Shown one piece after another: positions 23,401 through 29,172 of a stretch of DNA of 30,705 bases (the stretch's first letter is position 1; the number at the start of each line of letters is the position of its first letter). The stretch lies in IMG/VR virus record IMGVR_UViG_3300020438_000161, positions 1 to 30,705 of that record; one strand, written 5' to 3'. The notes beneath the pieces are model-generated. The model did not search any database, was not told the origin of the DNA, and worked only from the letters and a program-made list of their open reading frames with translations. The translations under genes and the position numbers were made by a program. The DNA comes from a virus.

Positions 23401-24852
23401 TGGTCTACTCCTCTAAAGGCAGATGCCTGGTTAAATCACGTAGGTGCTCCAAAAGCAGTTAATGGAAATCATGAGAGTTCATCATATTTTGATATGAGTG
23501 CAAGATTTAGTTTTGATGATAATATAAACTTAAATGATTCTCCGAACGGAATAAAAGATTATACATTTACAGATGGACAATTAATTGCTACTGCATCTGG
23601 ATTCCCTGACACAATTAATTTTAGCAGTGTTTCTGATAGACAGAATGCATTTGTACCAAAGATAGGATTTACAAAACAAGCAAATAAACTAAGAATAGAA
23701 GCCAATACACTAAAACAGCCTGATGGAAGTCCTGGACTTTTAAGTCCGACAGAAAGAGTTGAAATAAGCTCTTACGATAATGCTGGTTTAGACTCCAATA
23801 AATTAGGTGTGTTTTTTGCACCTTCTGATGTTATAAATGAAGATATTATGTTATCTTTAGCAGACTTAGACTTTAGCAAATATCTTGGTGATCCTAGAGA
23901 CATGTACAATGACAGATATTCATTTGGTGATTTGGATGGAATATCAGACACTTACTGGAAGAAGTGGACTACAAAACAAGGTTTCTGGGATTACATGAAA
24001 CTTATAAAATACTATGACTTAAGTTTATTTGATCATATAAGAAGGCTATCACCTGCAAGAGCAAGAAAAAATATTGGTATACTGATAGAATCACACATAT
24101 TAGAAAGACCAAAAATACCTGTAGGGGCACCGCCTGTATTTGATGACATTATTAAACGTGCTGAGATCGATGCAAAATATGCAGAACCAACATCTTCTAA
24201 TGATTTCAGAACTGCAGAGGTTAGTATAACACCGGTTCCTGCTACTTCATCTAATGAGTTTAGAACTGCAACAGTTACTGATACAAACTTAAGCAACAGT
24301 ATAACATCTTCAAATGTAGGTGATTATTCTACAATTGCTCTAGGACAAACAGGATCAATAAAAGCATCAAGAGATGAATTTGATACTGCAACTTTTGATT
24401 CTGAACTACGTGGTAATGCTCAATCATTCACACTTAAGAGTTTTGATGTTGATGTTTTACAAACACCTGGATCACCAGAGACAGACTATAGTGGATCACA
24501 AGTTTATTTTGCTGGTGGTGGATCTGACGTATTGTTTGAGATACTACAACCTATGGTCACTGGTTCTAGAATTGCTAGATTTAATCAAGAGAGAGTTTTC
24601 TTTTATGGATCTAATATAAGTGCATCAAAAGATTTACCAAATTCATCATCATTACATCCTACAGATGTTGAATCATTGTTTACAACGCATACAGGCCTAT
24701 CAAATCTTGCATATAATGGATGTAAAAACACTGGATTAAACCAACCGGATGGAACAGACAAGGCAGTTGAAATATTTGATGTCAATCCTTACGCAGTTAC
24801 TGTTGATAAAAACATCGATTCCAACCTGGATGTTGATCTGATAAATGAATAA
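17416..24852 (+). CDS. Giant gp7-like baseplate wedge protein with lectin-like domains
   Basis: 2478 residues, over twice T4 gp7 (1032). Order: lysine-rich start (1-34); Ala/Pro/Ser linker (about 55-105); beta-rich region; CBM-like jelly roll (about 390-617, ending AQVELGPEATDFHRV); jelly-roll-like segments near 855-900 and 1125-1192. A wedge core covers about 1410-1762, with a Tyr-x-Gln-Phe-x-Asn-Phe-x-His-Phe-Gly-Ser segment, a long helix, and GTKQSLKALIAAYGIP, which resembles P2 gpI/T4 gp7 tail protein I. A LamG/concanavalin-like domain follows (about 1777-2038). The tail has three short repeats (about 2255-2335). The tail-I-like signature makes gp7 the best equivalent, and the lectin-like parts suggest glycan contact at the baseplate rim. 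The frame is unbroken. Confidence 0.8.
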   Translation: MAIKKKKKGTGKGFKKKSAGSKPIKLGSPGGKLGQISDPVISDLSIKSNEAASINSPKITGTSTTVQASQMIASGGAPSPASISNTQQNASVQPAPPAASPEPLVGLIDQKANRQIDIPQDIYNLVRLPDVNDFKPYRDTSYYTQLTGYDYKSDKWPDLYFGGSDADIIKVCVYGSDGGKIATEYLTKNKIDTYIASAIKGSPAVVKIDTGKILRDLGYRRGRFEVKFEFMRLSAGGPFPVLVNGKEKIYRGNFEQGDQQYFYASSDDPNSETIEGDKLYVKENKYIITKISGDRTEAIIAPAFIDDEQYLESFRLAAYNCINWFPEDPAPPAVFVDPATNVISFNTPENLPTGFMNGTIRIANAYFMGKRIVDEERDQLEFEPIIETQTLNPNFLIGRTLDTKFGWVGGGPWPNASAVNISVEDPVEIGDKRALRLDNVIDPNPSGQFAVKATLQNTLNFEQEYLNTPTVDGGAASSAGNPRSIGAIMRTNLIINTSPYVPMPIVVEGTQMTFSVYVKAEEGERLSLMAHADPWADNGTTIYSPTTVSNGDWQRLTLTYTLTNTAGINKLLFRIRWEPGYDDSNNLRWDPSNQSSVEQHHVSFAGAQVELGPEATDFHRVGPGNDTTIDVGTENIIKFADPDGKILIGDLAPGEEFTPNMIGGKLIVNDAHAILDLSETLLINEIDSDSVFEWDIQPSDGATGNPRTGGMLSKVNAYAIEKIDEGGDPILYPILDEGLNSQAIEVSDQFGISTFSRGYNALYWSRKYAGTADFGYHAQWVAEKGIDGGVAMWFPDLNYQDYIYDDIVAARIEAGPTDRNFEVPSVEEFADKNNYAHRFMQISTPEEDVERIGTNFKSIGALASYGVRVGDRIKVSWMQKSDPIDFEDGGRKGAWVTVNHWAQSEISPPDVPVITEEDRFYEDEAFHLYYGGVQGEFGAYDPYVELDGLRINSAPSLPPGNNEIAIENFLNLYAIDRPQAEGAGGYVYNQEGELIESEAFKWYWLSTGGSNNDESFSDDDIEDDPLVGRWTCKRLSEVIYPGDSEMVLNQYRVKGNIQGRSALLDINEYPSYDSFPTNRNISSDGVYKWNGESWVFATDGGQLDWNSVLEIEGDDATLYKRTRRLEAFNSGPVSTGHIYCNEFNQWEHAAFEFEITEFWALERPVMLDVRGHYGSFGNLYVDKLKMEVIKTSMERPEITENAVLGPLEFNIVNVIDTDKIEVDHNYVAASSEQGGLTSSIGKNKYSTFDKGFVIDYITQEQGSEDIFARYESKILDVINDQDSQKQIVVEKTYEEYGEEIGAVMSGADSINVLSANFNDYFIRYRMKDADNLYTYLITGDDSKSLITNFKPVNVEDYPGAIAYKFMAPLPPEIALLDMAFIAEEATPTLVEKFDLIPFIEEKIPPTVLRQPNWDDVDKPIRDRQTKYQSHTDLVGTNVDVRKQIEDRVLSGSLETAKINVDYSQFKNFSHFGSVEKKLNNFRNKLYAIETYAANSASLLGTGTSQGYLGNAAGELVSGSSDDVLKWEQEARKVINGFDEFENYMYNKSSSYSSGSNGVFYDNALPKYAAAGTLSDPFIPYSTTSSRFTTWYTTQQASASLYDRGNANRLINLMPEHITSDYENEEFLNFMDMIGHHYDIIWTYVKSLTDVHDRSEDITKGISAGLVEPVAESLGFPMIEGRDMVSLPQYHLGLAESPTEKGVYNVRYTQKSQKDVTREIWNRILATMPYMLKTKGTKQSLKALIAAYGIPTSILRIQEYGGPRPQADQNDFDIKQKFTKALDFNSSQYVSTSWNHAQHTTPFAQYARTNDTIEFRFKAASEETMQIATKVSASGDRMATIQLVNDGGADGRGKLKFELEGKEGGGRISQSIELPSHAVYNGEFWSAMVRRRTHHLTSSISGSWYDMALPSDLHTSQSFDLFLGYYDAGIDKVIVAESGSMTVEHEFLTEAFARTGSHHAILANPTDMWQWGGSTTDAHTGSFGSPFSGSMMEVRYWSTPLKADAWLNHVGAPKAVNGNHESSSYFDMSARFSFDDNINLNDSPNGIKDYTFTDGQLIATASGFPDTINFSSVSDRQNAFVPKIGFTKQANKLRIEANTLKQPDGSPGLLSPTERVEISSYDNAGLDSNKLGVFFAPSDVINEDIMLSLADLDFSKYLGDPRDMYNDRYSFGDLDGISDTYWKKWTTKQGFWDYMKLIKYYDLSLFDHIRRLSPARARKNIGILIESHILERPKIPVGAPPVFDDIIKRAEIDAKYAEPTSSNDFRTAEVSITPVPATSSNEFRTATVTDTNLSNSITSSNVGDYSTIALGQTGSIKASRDEFDTATFDSELRGNAQSFTLKSFDVDVLQTPGSPETDYSGSQVYFAGGGSDVLFEILQPMVTGSRIARFNQERVFFYGSNISASKDLPNSSSLHPTDVESLFTTHTGLSNLAYNGCKNTGLNQPDGTDKAVEIFDVNPYAVTVDKNIDSNLDVDLINE
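24178..24420 (+). repeat. Three degenerate repeats in the tail of the giant wedge gene
   Basis: The coding sequence carries TSSN(D/E)FRTA-V units at residues about 2258-2267 and 2276-2285. A looser third copy (ASRDEFDTATFD) lies near residue 2316. The units recur every 20-40 residues in the C-terminal part of the protein and look like a small internal duplication. Confidence 0.55.
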
Positions 24853-24874
24853 TTAATTAAAAGAAAAGTAAGTG

Positions 24875-24883
24875 ATATTTATT
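24875..24883 (+). promoter_or_regulatory. Candidate late promoter element ATATTTATT
   Basis: The element sits in the 73-base gap after the giant wedge gene, 42 bases before the next ATG. It continues as ATATTTATTCTAAA, shared with the copy at 27926. The ATG also has AGGAG at 24912-24916. The larger distance than at the other copies would give a longer leader. Confidence 0.5.
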
Positions 24884-24925
24884 CTAAATGTTTCTATATT
24901 ACTTTAAAATTAGGAGTTAATAAAC

Positions 24926-25582
24926 ATGGGATACCTTAATAACGCGACAACAGTATTAGACGCAGTCTTAACAAAGAAAGGGCGTGAATTACTAGCTCGT
25001 GGCCAGAACGAATTTCAAATAACAAAATTCGCACTAGCAGATGACGAAGTAGACTATTCATTATGGGATGAAACAAATCCATTAGGAACAGATTACTACG
25101 GATCAGTAATAGAAAATTTGCCATTGCTAGAACCAACTTCAAACGCTAACACTGTTATGAGATATAAGTTAGTTACTAGAGATGTTGGAACTAATAAGAT
25201 GGCTATCATTGATAACTTAGGTGACGGTAACGAGACTGTTGTTTATGGTAATGTTAATGGTGCAGGTAACGGTAGGACAGTAACACCAGAAACCAAAAAC
25301 GTTCAGGGAATACAAGTTGATCCTAACGGTTACTCGTTTACCATACTAAATTCTTCTATTGCATTTTTGACAAGTGATTCTGGCGTTGTACCTAGCGGTA
25401 TAAACTACGAAACTAGTGAACAAAGCATGAGTCAAACTGTTTATGGTTATTCTTGCACTATTAAATCAAAAGCTATTCTAGAATCACAGCACGGTGCTAC
25501 AACATCTGTTATTGTGACTGGTCTAACTTATGGTGCAACTAAAGCTGTAACAGTAACAGTAAATTATTTAGACGAAACTTAA
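24926..25582 (+). CDS. Structural protein with N-terminal conserved domain and C-terminal Ig-like domain
   Basis: 218 residues. The first 84 residues form a conserved domain with DAVLTKKGRELL and ITKFALADDEVDYSL. A paralogous domain opens the next gene. The last 45 residues (TSVIVTGLTYGATKAVTVTV) form an Ig-like or beta-sandwich strand set that reappears in the gene at 26466. Similar proteins lie in the structural regions of marine T4-like phages, probably in the tail or baseplate. The gene is preceded by a candidate late promoter. Confidence 0.7.
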   Translation: MGYLNNATTVLDAVLTKKGRELLARGQNEFQITKFALADDEVDYSLWDETNPLGTDYYGSVIENLPLLEPTSNANTVMRYKLVTRDVGTNKMAIIDNLGDGNETVVYGNVNGAGNGRTVTPETKNVQGIQVDPNGYSFTILNSSIAFLTSDSGVVPSGINYETSEQSMSQTVYGYSCTIKSKAILESQHGATTSVIVTGLTYGATKAVTVTVNYLDET

Positions 25583-25611
25583 TATTCGTCAATTACATAC
25601 AAGGACTTTAA

Positions 25612-26466
25612 ATGGCATTTTTAGATAGATCATCTCTAATAGTAGACGCTGTCCTTACTAATAAGGGCAGAGAAAGATTATCCTCGAATTCATTTGAGAT
25701 AACAAAGTTTGCTTTAGGTGATGATGAAGTTGATTACAGCCTTTATAATGAGGCAAACACTAATGGACCAAACTACTACGGTGTTGCAATAGAAAATATG
25801 CCTATATTAGAGGCAACAACAAAAGCAGATACTGCTCTAAAATTTAAATTGATCACTCTTCCACCAGGAACTGTAGAAACTCCACAAGTTGATTTAGGTA
25901 TTCCAGCTAATGTTTCTATGACAGGTGAAGATGCTACAGTTTTTATTTCACCTAGCACACTTAATATGGGTGGTGAAGAAGAGGAGTACATATTTGAACT
26001 AGCAGATGATCTCCCTATTGAAATAGTAGTTGGACAATTTACTGCTCCTAAAAATGTACAGGATCCTGCAGATGTTGCCTTAGAGGATCCAAATTTAATT
26101 GTACCAGAAGGTTCACTAGGAGTTTTTGGTACTGCTATGCCGGGTGAGAGAGTTGTATTTCAATTAGATGATGTATTTGATGCATCTCCAGGTGATATAC
26201 TTAGAATAAGCGGCAACTACTGGAAGACAAATAACGGTGAGTATCTTATTGAGAGAATTACAGAAGGTGGCAAAGGATACTCAGTTATGGCTAGAGGTAA
26301 ATGGTCAAATAAAGAATACAGAAAATTTAAATACTCTATTTATAGAGGCCTAGTATCAGAAAAATTTAAAGAAGAAATACAGGGAAAACAACAAGGCATA
26401 TTTAACGAACCTAATCCTGAAAAAGAAGTGGGTAAGGGTTTTAACATTAATCCAGGAGGAAAATAA
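25612..26466 (+). CDS. Structural protein, paralog of the preceding gene
   Basis: 284 residues. Residues 1-83 align without significant gaps to the start of the gene at 24926 (shared DAVLT-KGRE, F-ITKFAL-DDEVDYSL and YYG--IEN-P-LE-T). The remaining 200 residues are different: a beta-rich middle and a basic, Gly/Asn-rich tail. AAGGAC (25602-25607) precedes the ATG. Its stop overlaps the start of the next gene, whose C-terminus matches the second domain of the 24926 gene. Confidence 0.7.
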   Translation: MAFLDRSSLIVDAVLTNKGRERLSSNSFEITKFALGDDEVDYSLYNEANTNGPNYYGVAIENMPILEATTKADTALKFKLITLPPGTVETPQVDLGIPANVSMTGEDATVFISPSTLNMGGEEEEYIFELADDLPIEIVVGQFTAPKNVQDPADVALEDPNLIVPEGSLGVFGTAMPGERVVFQLDDVFDASPGDILRISGNYWKTNNGEYLIERITEGGKGYSVMARGKWSNKEYRKFKYSIYRGLVSEKFKEEIQGKQQGIFNEPNPEKEVGKGFNINPGGK

Positions 26467-26822
26467 TGCCAGCAAAAGTAGGATACGGCGGTAAAGGAAT
26501 GAAAGGCGGATTTAAATCAGCAATTTCAAAAAAAGCGCCTGCATCAGCTACAAAAACTGCAATTAAAAAGCAGAAGAAAAAAAGAAAAGCAAGATCGATT
26601 CCAGGTATAGTTAATAAAAAGATTCCTATAATACCAAGTATAAAGCCAACTAAACCACCGGCATTAGGAAAACCAAAAGGTTCACCTGTAACTATAACAG
26701 GAAGGTCAGCGACTTTAGTTTCTAAATTTGTTGATAAAGAACAAATAGTAGATTTGAAAATTACGGGTTTACAATCAGGTGTGACAAAAACAATTAAGGT
26801 CACAGTTTACCCAAAAACTTAG
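26466..26822 (+). CDS. Basic Ig-like-domain protein, 118 aa
   Basis: The first 60 residues are low-complexity, dense in Lys, Gly and Ala, and probably disordered. Residues about 75-118 (RSATLVSKF...KITGLQSGVTKTIKVTVY) match the C-terminal domain of the protein from 24926. The ATG overlaps the upstream TAA. It looks like the second domain of that protein standing as its own gene, with a basic tether. A virion role is likely from context. Confidence 0.65.
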   Translation: MPAKVGYGGKGMKGGFKSAISKKAPASATKTAIKKQKKKRKARSIPGIVNKKIPIIPSIKPTKPPALGKPKGSPVTITGRSATLVSKFVDKEQIVDLKITGLQSGVTKTIKVTVYPKT

Positions 26823-26829
26823 AATAATT

Positions 26830-26838
26830 ATATTTATT
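26830..26838 (+). promoter_or_regulatory. Candidate late promoter element ATATTTATT
   Basis: The element lies 8 bases after the stop of the upstream gene and 21 bases before the next ATG. It is identical to the elements at 24875 and 27926. AGGAG at 26847-26851 follows as ribosome binding site. Confidence 0.55.
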
Positions 26839-26859
26839 ACAGAATAGGAGAGCTAAGAA

Positions 26860-27885
26860 ATGGCACAGCAAGAAGGTATATTTACAACATTCGACGATGA
26901 CGATAAGGTAACTAGTCAGATTAGTATCGTCTCATCCGGCATGTGGTCCGGTGGGGTCGGTACTTTGACTGCATTCCATACGTCATCCACACAAAGTGGA
27001 AGTACAGGACAACACTACTTAGATGTTTATAACGGTATTGTTGGTACTGATGCAACTGCATCGGTTCAATTTTCTGTAGCATTTGGCCATTACGCTGGTT
27101 CTGGTTCAAAAGTAGGAGATGCAGATTACGCAGCATCAAAAGCAGTTTATAGACAGTTTAGAAATCTCTTACTACCACAAAATGAAGAGTTCTTTAACAT
27201 AACAGGTGCAAGTGGTAATGCAACACAGTCATTAGCTATAGCAACTGTTTCAATGAATAGATCACGTCTTAAAGAAAAGATGGATCCAGGTAACTGGGAG
27301 TTACGTGTTTCTGGTTCTGACGGAAAGACTTATAAGCTTATTGATGATAGTGGTGCTACAAGCGATCCTACAGTCAAGAAGACAACAAGAGAATTCAATG
27401 TTATATCTGGTTCTATAGAATCTGGTACTGCTGTATCACCTTCAGGTGAGGTTAAGTATTATGGAAAATTCTATCCGGAGTCTGGCATTGTTATTGCAGA
27501 CATAGCAACACTAGGTGGAGCTACTACTTTTGCTGGGTATAATATAACATCAACATCTGTTGATCGTAATAATACACAAAGACTTTATCAAGGAATCAGT
27601 GGATCTGGATACTTTGCTTCAAGGCGCGAAGAATCAATAAGATCTACGCATTACTTCTGTAGAGTAAAACACAGCATGTACAATCACTCTCAGAATCCTA
27701 CGTACTTCACTGCTTCAACGAACGAACTTACAGTTCCTTCTTTTAGGACAGATCCGCAATCATATATTACAACAGTTGGTTTATACAATGATGCTAATGA
27801 GCTATTAGCTGTAGCAAAACTTTCTAGACCAATTTTAAAATCTACTAGTAGAGAGGCACTAATTAAAGTAAGATTAGACTTCTAA
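26860..27885 (+). CDS. Structural protein, paralog A (341 aa)
   Basis: A beta-rich Ser/Thr/Gly-rich protein without membrane segments. Its C-terminal 40 residues (ITTVGLYNDANELLAVAKLS...KVRLDF) match the end of the gene at 27951. This terminal motif occurs in structural proteins of marine T4-like phages and probably marks a shared assembly or packing interface. It has its own candidate late promoter, so it may be made in high amounts. No T4 counterpart can be named. Confidence 0.75.
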   Translation: MAQQEGIFTTFDDDDKVTSQISIVSSGMWSGGVGTLTAFHTSSTQSGSTGQHYLDVYNGIVGTDATASVQFSVAFGHYAGSGSKVGDADYAASKAVYRQFRNLLLPQNEEFFNITGASGNATQSLAIATVSMNRSRLKEKMDPGNWELRVSGSDGKTYKLIDDSGATSDPTVKKTTREFNVISGSIESGTAVSPSGEVKYYGKFYPESGIVIADIATLGGATTFAGYNITSTSVDRNNTQRLYQGISGSGYFASRREESIRSTHYFCRVKHSMYNHSQNPTYFTASTNELTVPSFRTDPQSYITTVGLYNDANELLAVAKLSRPILKSTSREALIKVRLDF

Positions 27886-27925
27886 GCTTTATTGCTTAAA
27901 CTAGGACAGTTTTAATTGTTGTAAA

Positions 27926-27934
27926 ATATTTATT
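27926..27934 (+). promoter_or_regulatory. Candidate late promoter element ATATTTATT
   Basis: The element lies 16 bases before the ATG at 27951. It shares the longer form ATATTTATTCTAAA with 24875. It is the only obvious signal in the 65-base gap between the two paralogous genes. Confidence 0.55.
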
Positions 27935-27950
27935 CTAAACAAGGATACGT

Positions 27951-29072
27951 ATGTTTACGCCAATCAGAAAAGAAGACAAGCAGGTAACACCTTACACAAT
28001 TCATAAAGAGTTTACTGTACAGAATTATGCTGGCATTAATACTGCTACTGATTTGGGTATTTTCCAAGCAGAAGCCATAACAGGTAGTTTACAAGGTTTT
28101 GCATCTAATGGAAGACCTGCATTTGAAACTAGTTCTGCACAGGTTAATACATTTGTAAGTGGTGGCAATACTTTTAATGTTTATAAAACACCGTTATATG
28201 AACAAATAAAACATAATTTTTTTGAATTTGCAAATCCTAATAATAGAGTTTCCTCACAGCCTCAGCCACAAAATGTATTAGATATATATTGTAGGCCGTG
28301 GGGACACCCTAAATCACATGAGACTGGTTCATTAACAACATTAAGTTTTGATGAAAAATCATACCATTGGCAAACACTAGGATTAAGAAAAATTTATAAT
28401 AAAGCAAATGTTGTAAGTATCCCACAAAATTTATTTGGCGAAGGAATTAGATCGGGTTCTATTGAAATAACAGACTATTCTTCTGGTGATGCTTTGACTA
28501 TAGTTGATGACGGCTATGGAAACTTGTATGACCAAGCATATGAAACAGAGTTTAATAACGGAAGACCAACAGCTGACGGCTCAGGTTCAGCATTAGGTGT
28601 GGTTTCTTATGAGTACGGCCTAGTAATGCTTTCAACAACTTCAAGTTATTATGAAGGAATTGCTAGCGGATCAGGTGCAACTGGCTGGAAATTAAAGTGG
28701 GAATCAACAAAAACTGTATATGAGCATGAATATCAGTGTATAATTCCTTCAGAAAAATATAATGCGTCAACAAATATAAGCACAACTTTTCAGAGGAGTG
28801 GAAGCATAACTATACCTTCATCGTCTGTCTCTAGTCTAGATTTATTAAGACAAGTAATGCCACCTGCAGAATCACAGTATAGTACAGGAAGTTCTATAAA
28901 TGCTGCGACTACTACAGAAGGATTTGTAACACATTCATTTTTTGCACCTTATATTACAACAGTCGGATTGTATAACGATGCAGGAGACTTATTAGCAGTA
29001 GCAAAAACTTCAAGAGCGATTAGAAATGACCCTGAGATAGCTATGTCATTTGTTGTGCGATTTGATATTTAA
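27951..29072 (+). CDS. Structural protein, paralog B (373 aa)
   Basis: A beta-rich Ser/Gly/Thr-rich protein. The end repeats the ITTVGLYNDAGDLLAVAK-SR-I motif found in the gene at 26860, and both proteins have a Trp/His-containing middle, so they are distant paralogs. An aromatic, Pro-rich segment at about residues 95-140 (CRPWGHPKSHE) is specific to this copy. Likely a virion protein. AAGGA at 27941-27945 is the ribosome binding site. Confidence 0.75.
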   Translation: MFTPIRKEDKQVTPYTIHKEFTVQNYAGINTATDLGIFQAEAITGSLQGFASNGRPAFETSSAQVNTFVSGGNTFNVYKTPLYEQIKHNFFEFANPNNRVSSQPQPQNVLDIYCRPWGHPKSHETGSLTTLSFDEKSYHWQTLGLRKIYNKANVVSIPQNLFGEGIRSGSIEITDYSSGDALTIVDDGYGNLYDQAYETEFNNGRPTADGSGSALGVVSYEYGLVMLSTTSSYYEGIASGSGATGWKLKWESTKTVYEHEYQCIIPSEKYNASTNISTTFQRSGSITIPSSSVSSLDLLRQVMPPAESQYSTGSSINAATTTEGFVTHSFFAPYITTVGLYNDAGDLLAVAKTSRAIRNDPEIAMSFVVRFDI

Positions 29073-29073
29073 T
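29065..29073 (+). promoter_or_regulatory. Weak late-promoter-like element ATATTTAAT
   Basis: This differs from the element at the other late genes at one of nine positions and overlaps the stop codon of the upstream gene. It stands 17 bases before the ATG of the cysteine-rich peptide, the same spacing as at 9391 and 27926. A similar string at 5870 inside the small-gene cluster shows that single matches of this quality occur by chance. Confidence 0.3.
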
Positions 29074-29090
29074 ATAAACGGAGAACCGCA

Positions 29091-29153
29091 ATGTGTAATT
29101 GTAAAGATTGTAAATGTGAAGAATCTTGTGAATGTAAATGTTGTGTGTGTTAA
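29091..29153 (+). CDS. Metallothionein-like cysteine-rich micro-protein, 20 aa
   Basis: A 20-codon frame ending in TAA (29151-29153). Nine of twenty residues are Cys (2, 4, 7, 9, 13, 15, 17, 18, 20), in Cys-x-Cys, Cys-x2-Cys and Cys-Cys spacings; the rest are mainly Lys, Glu, Asp and Asn. This is the make-up of small metal-thiolate proteins such as metallothioneins. A good Shine-Dalgarno CGGAGAA (29079-29085) precedes the ATG, and a late-promoter-like element is upstream. Metal binding (Zn, Cu, Cd) or redox buffering is inferred from composition only. It is far too short for routine gene finders, and there is a small chance that it is not translated. Confidence 0.6.
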   Translation: MCNCKDCKCEESCECKCCVC

Positions 29154-29172
29154 GTAAGATAGGAGAAAACAG

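Noticed and set aside
27883-27898. Hairpin TAAGC-TTTATT-GCTTA as a terminator
   Set aside because: Only five base pairs, mostly A-T, and no U-tract follows immediately; too weak to call.
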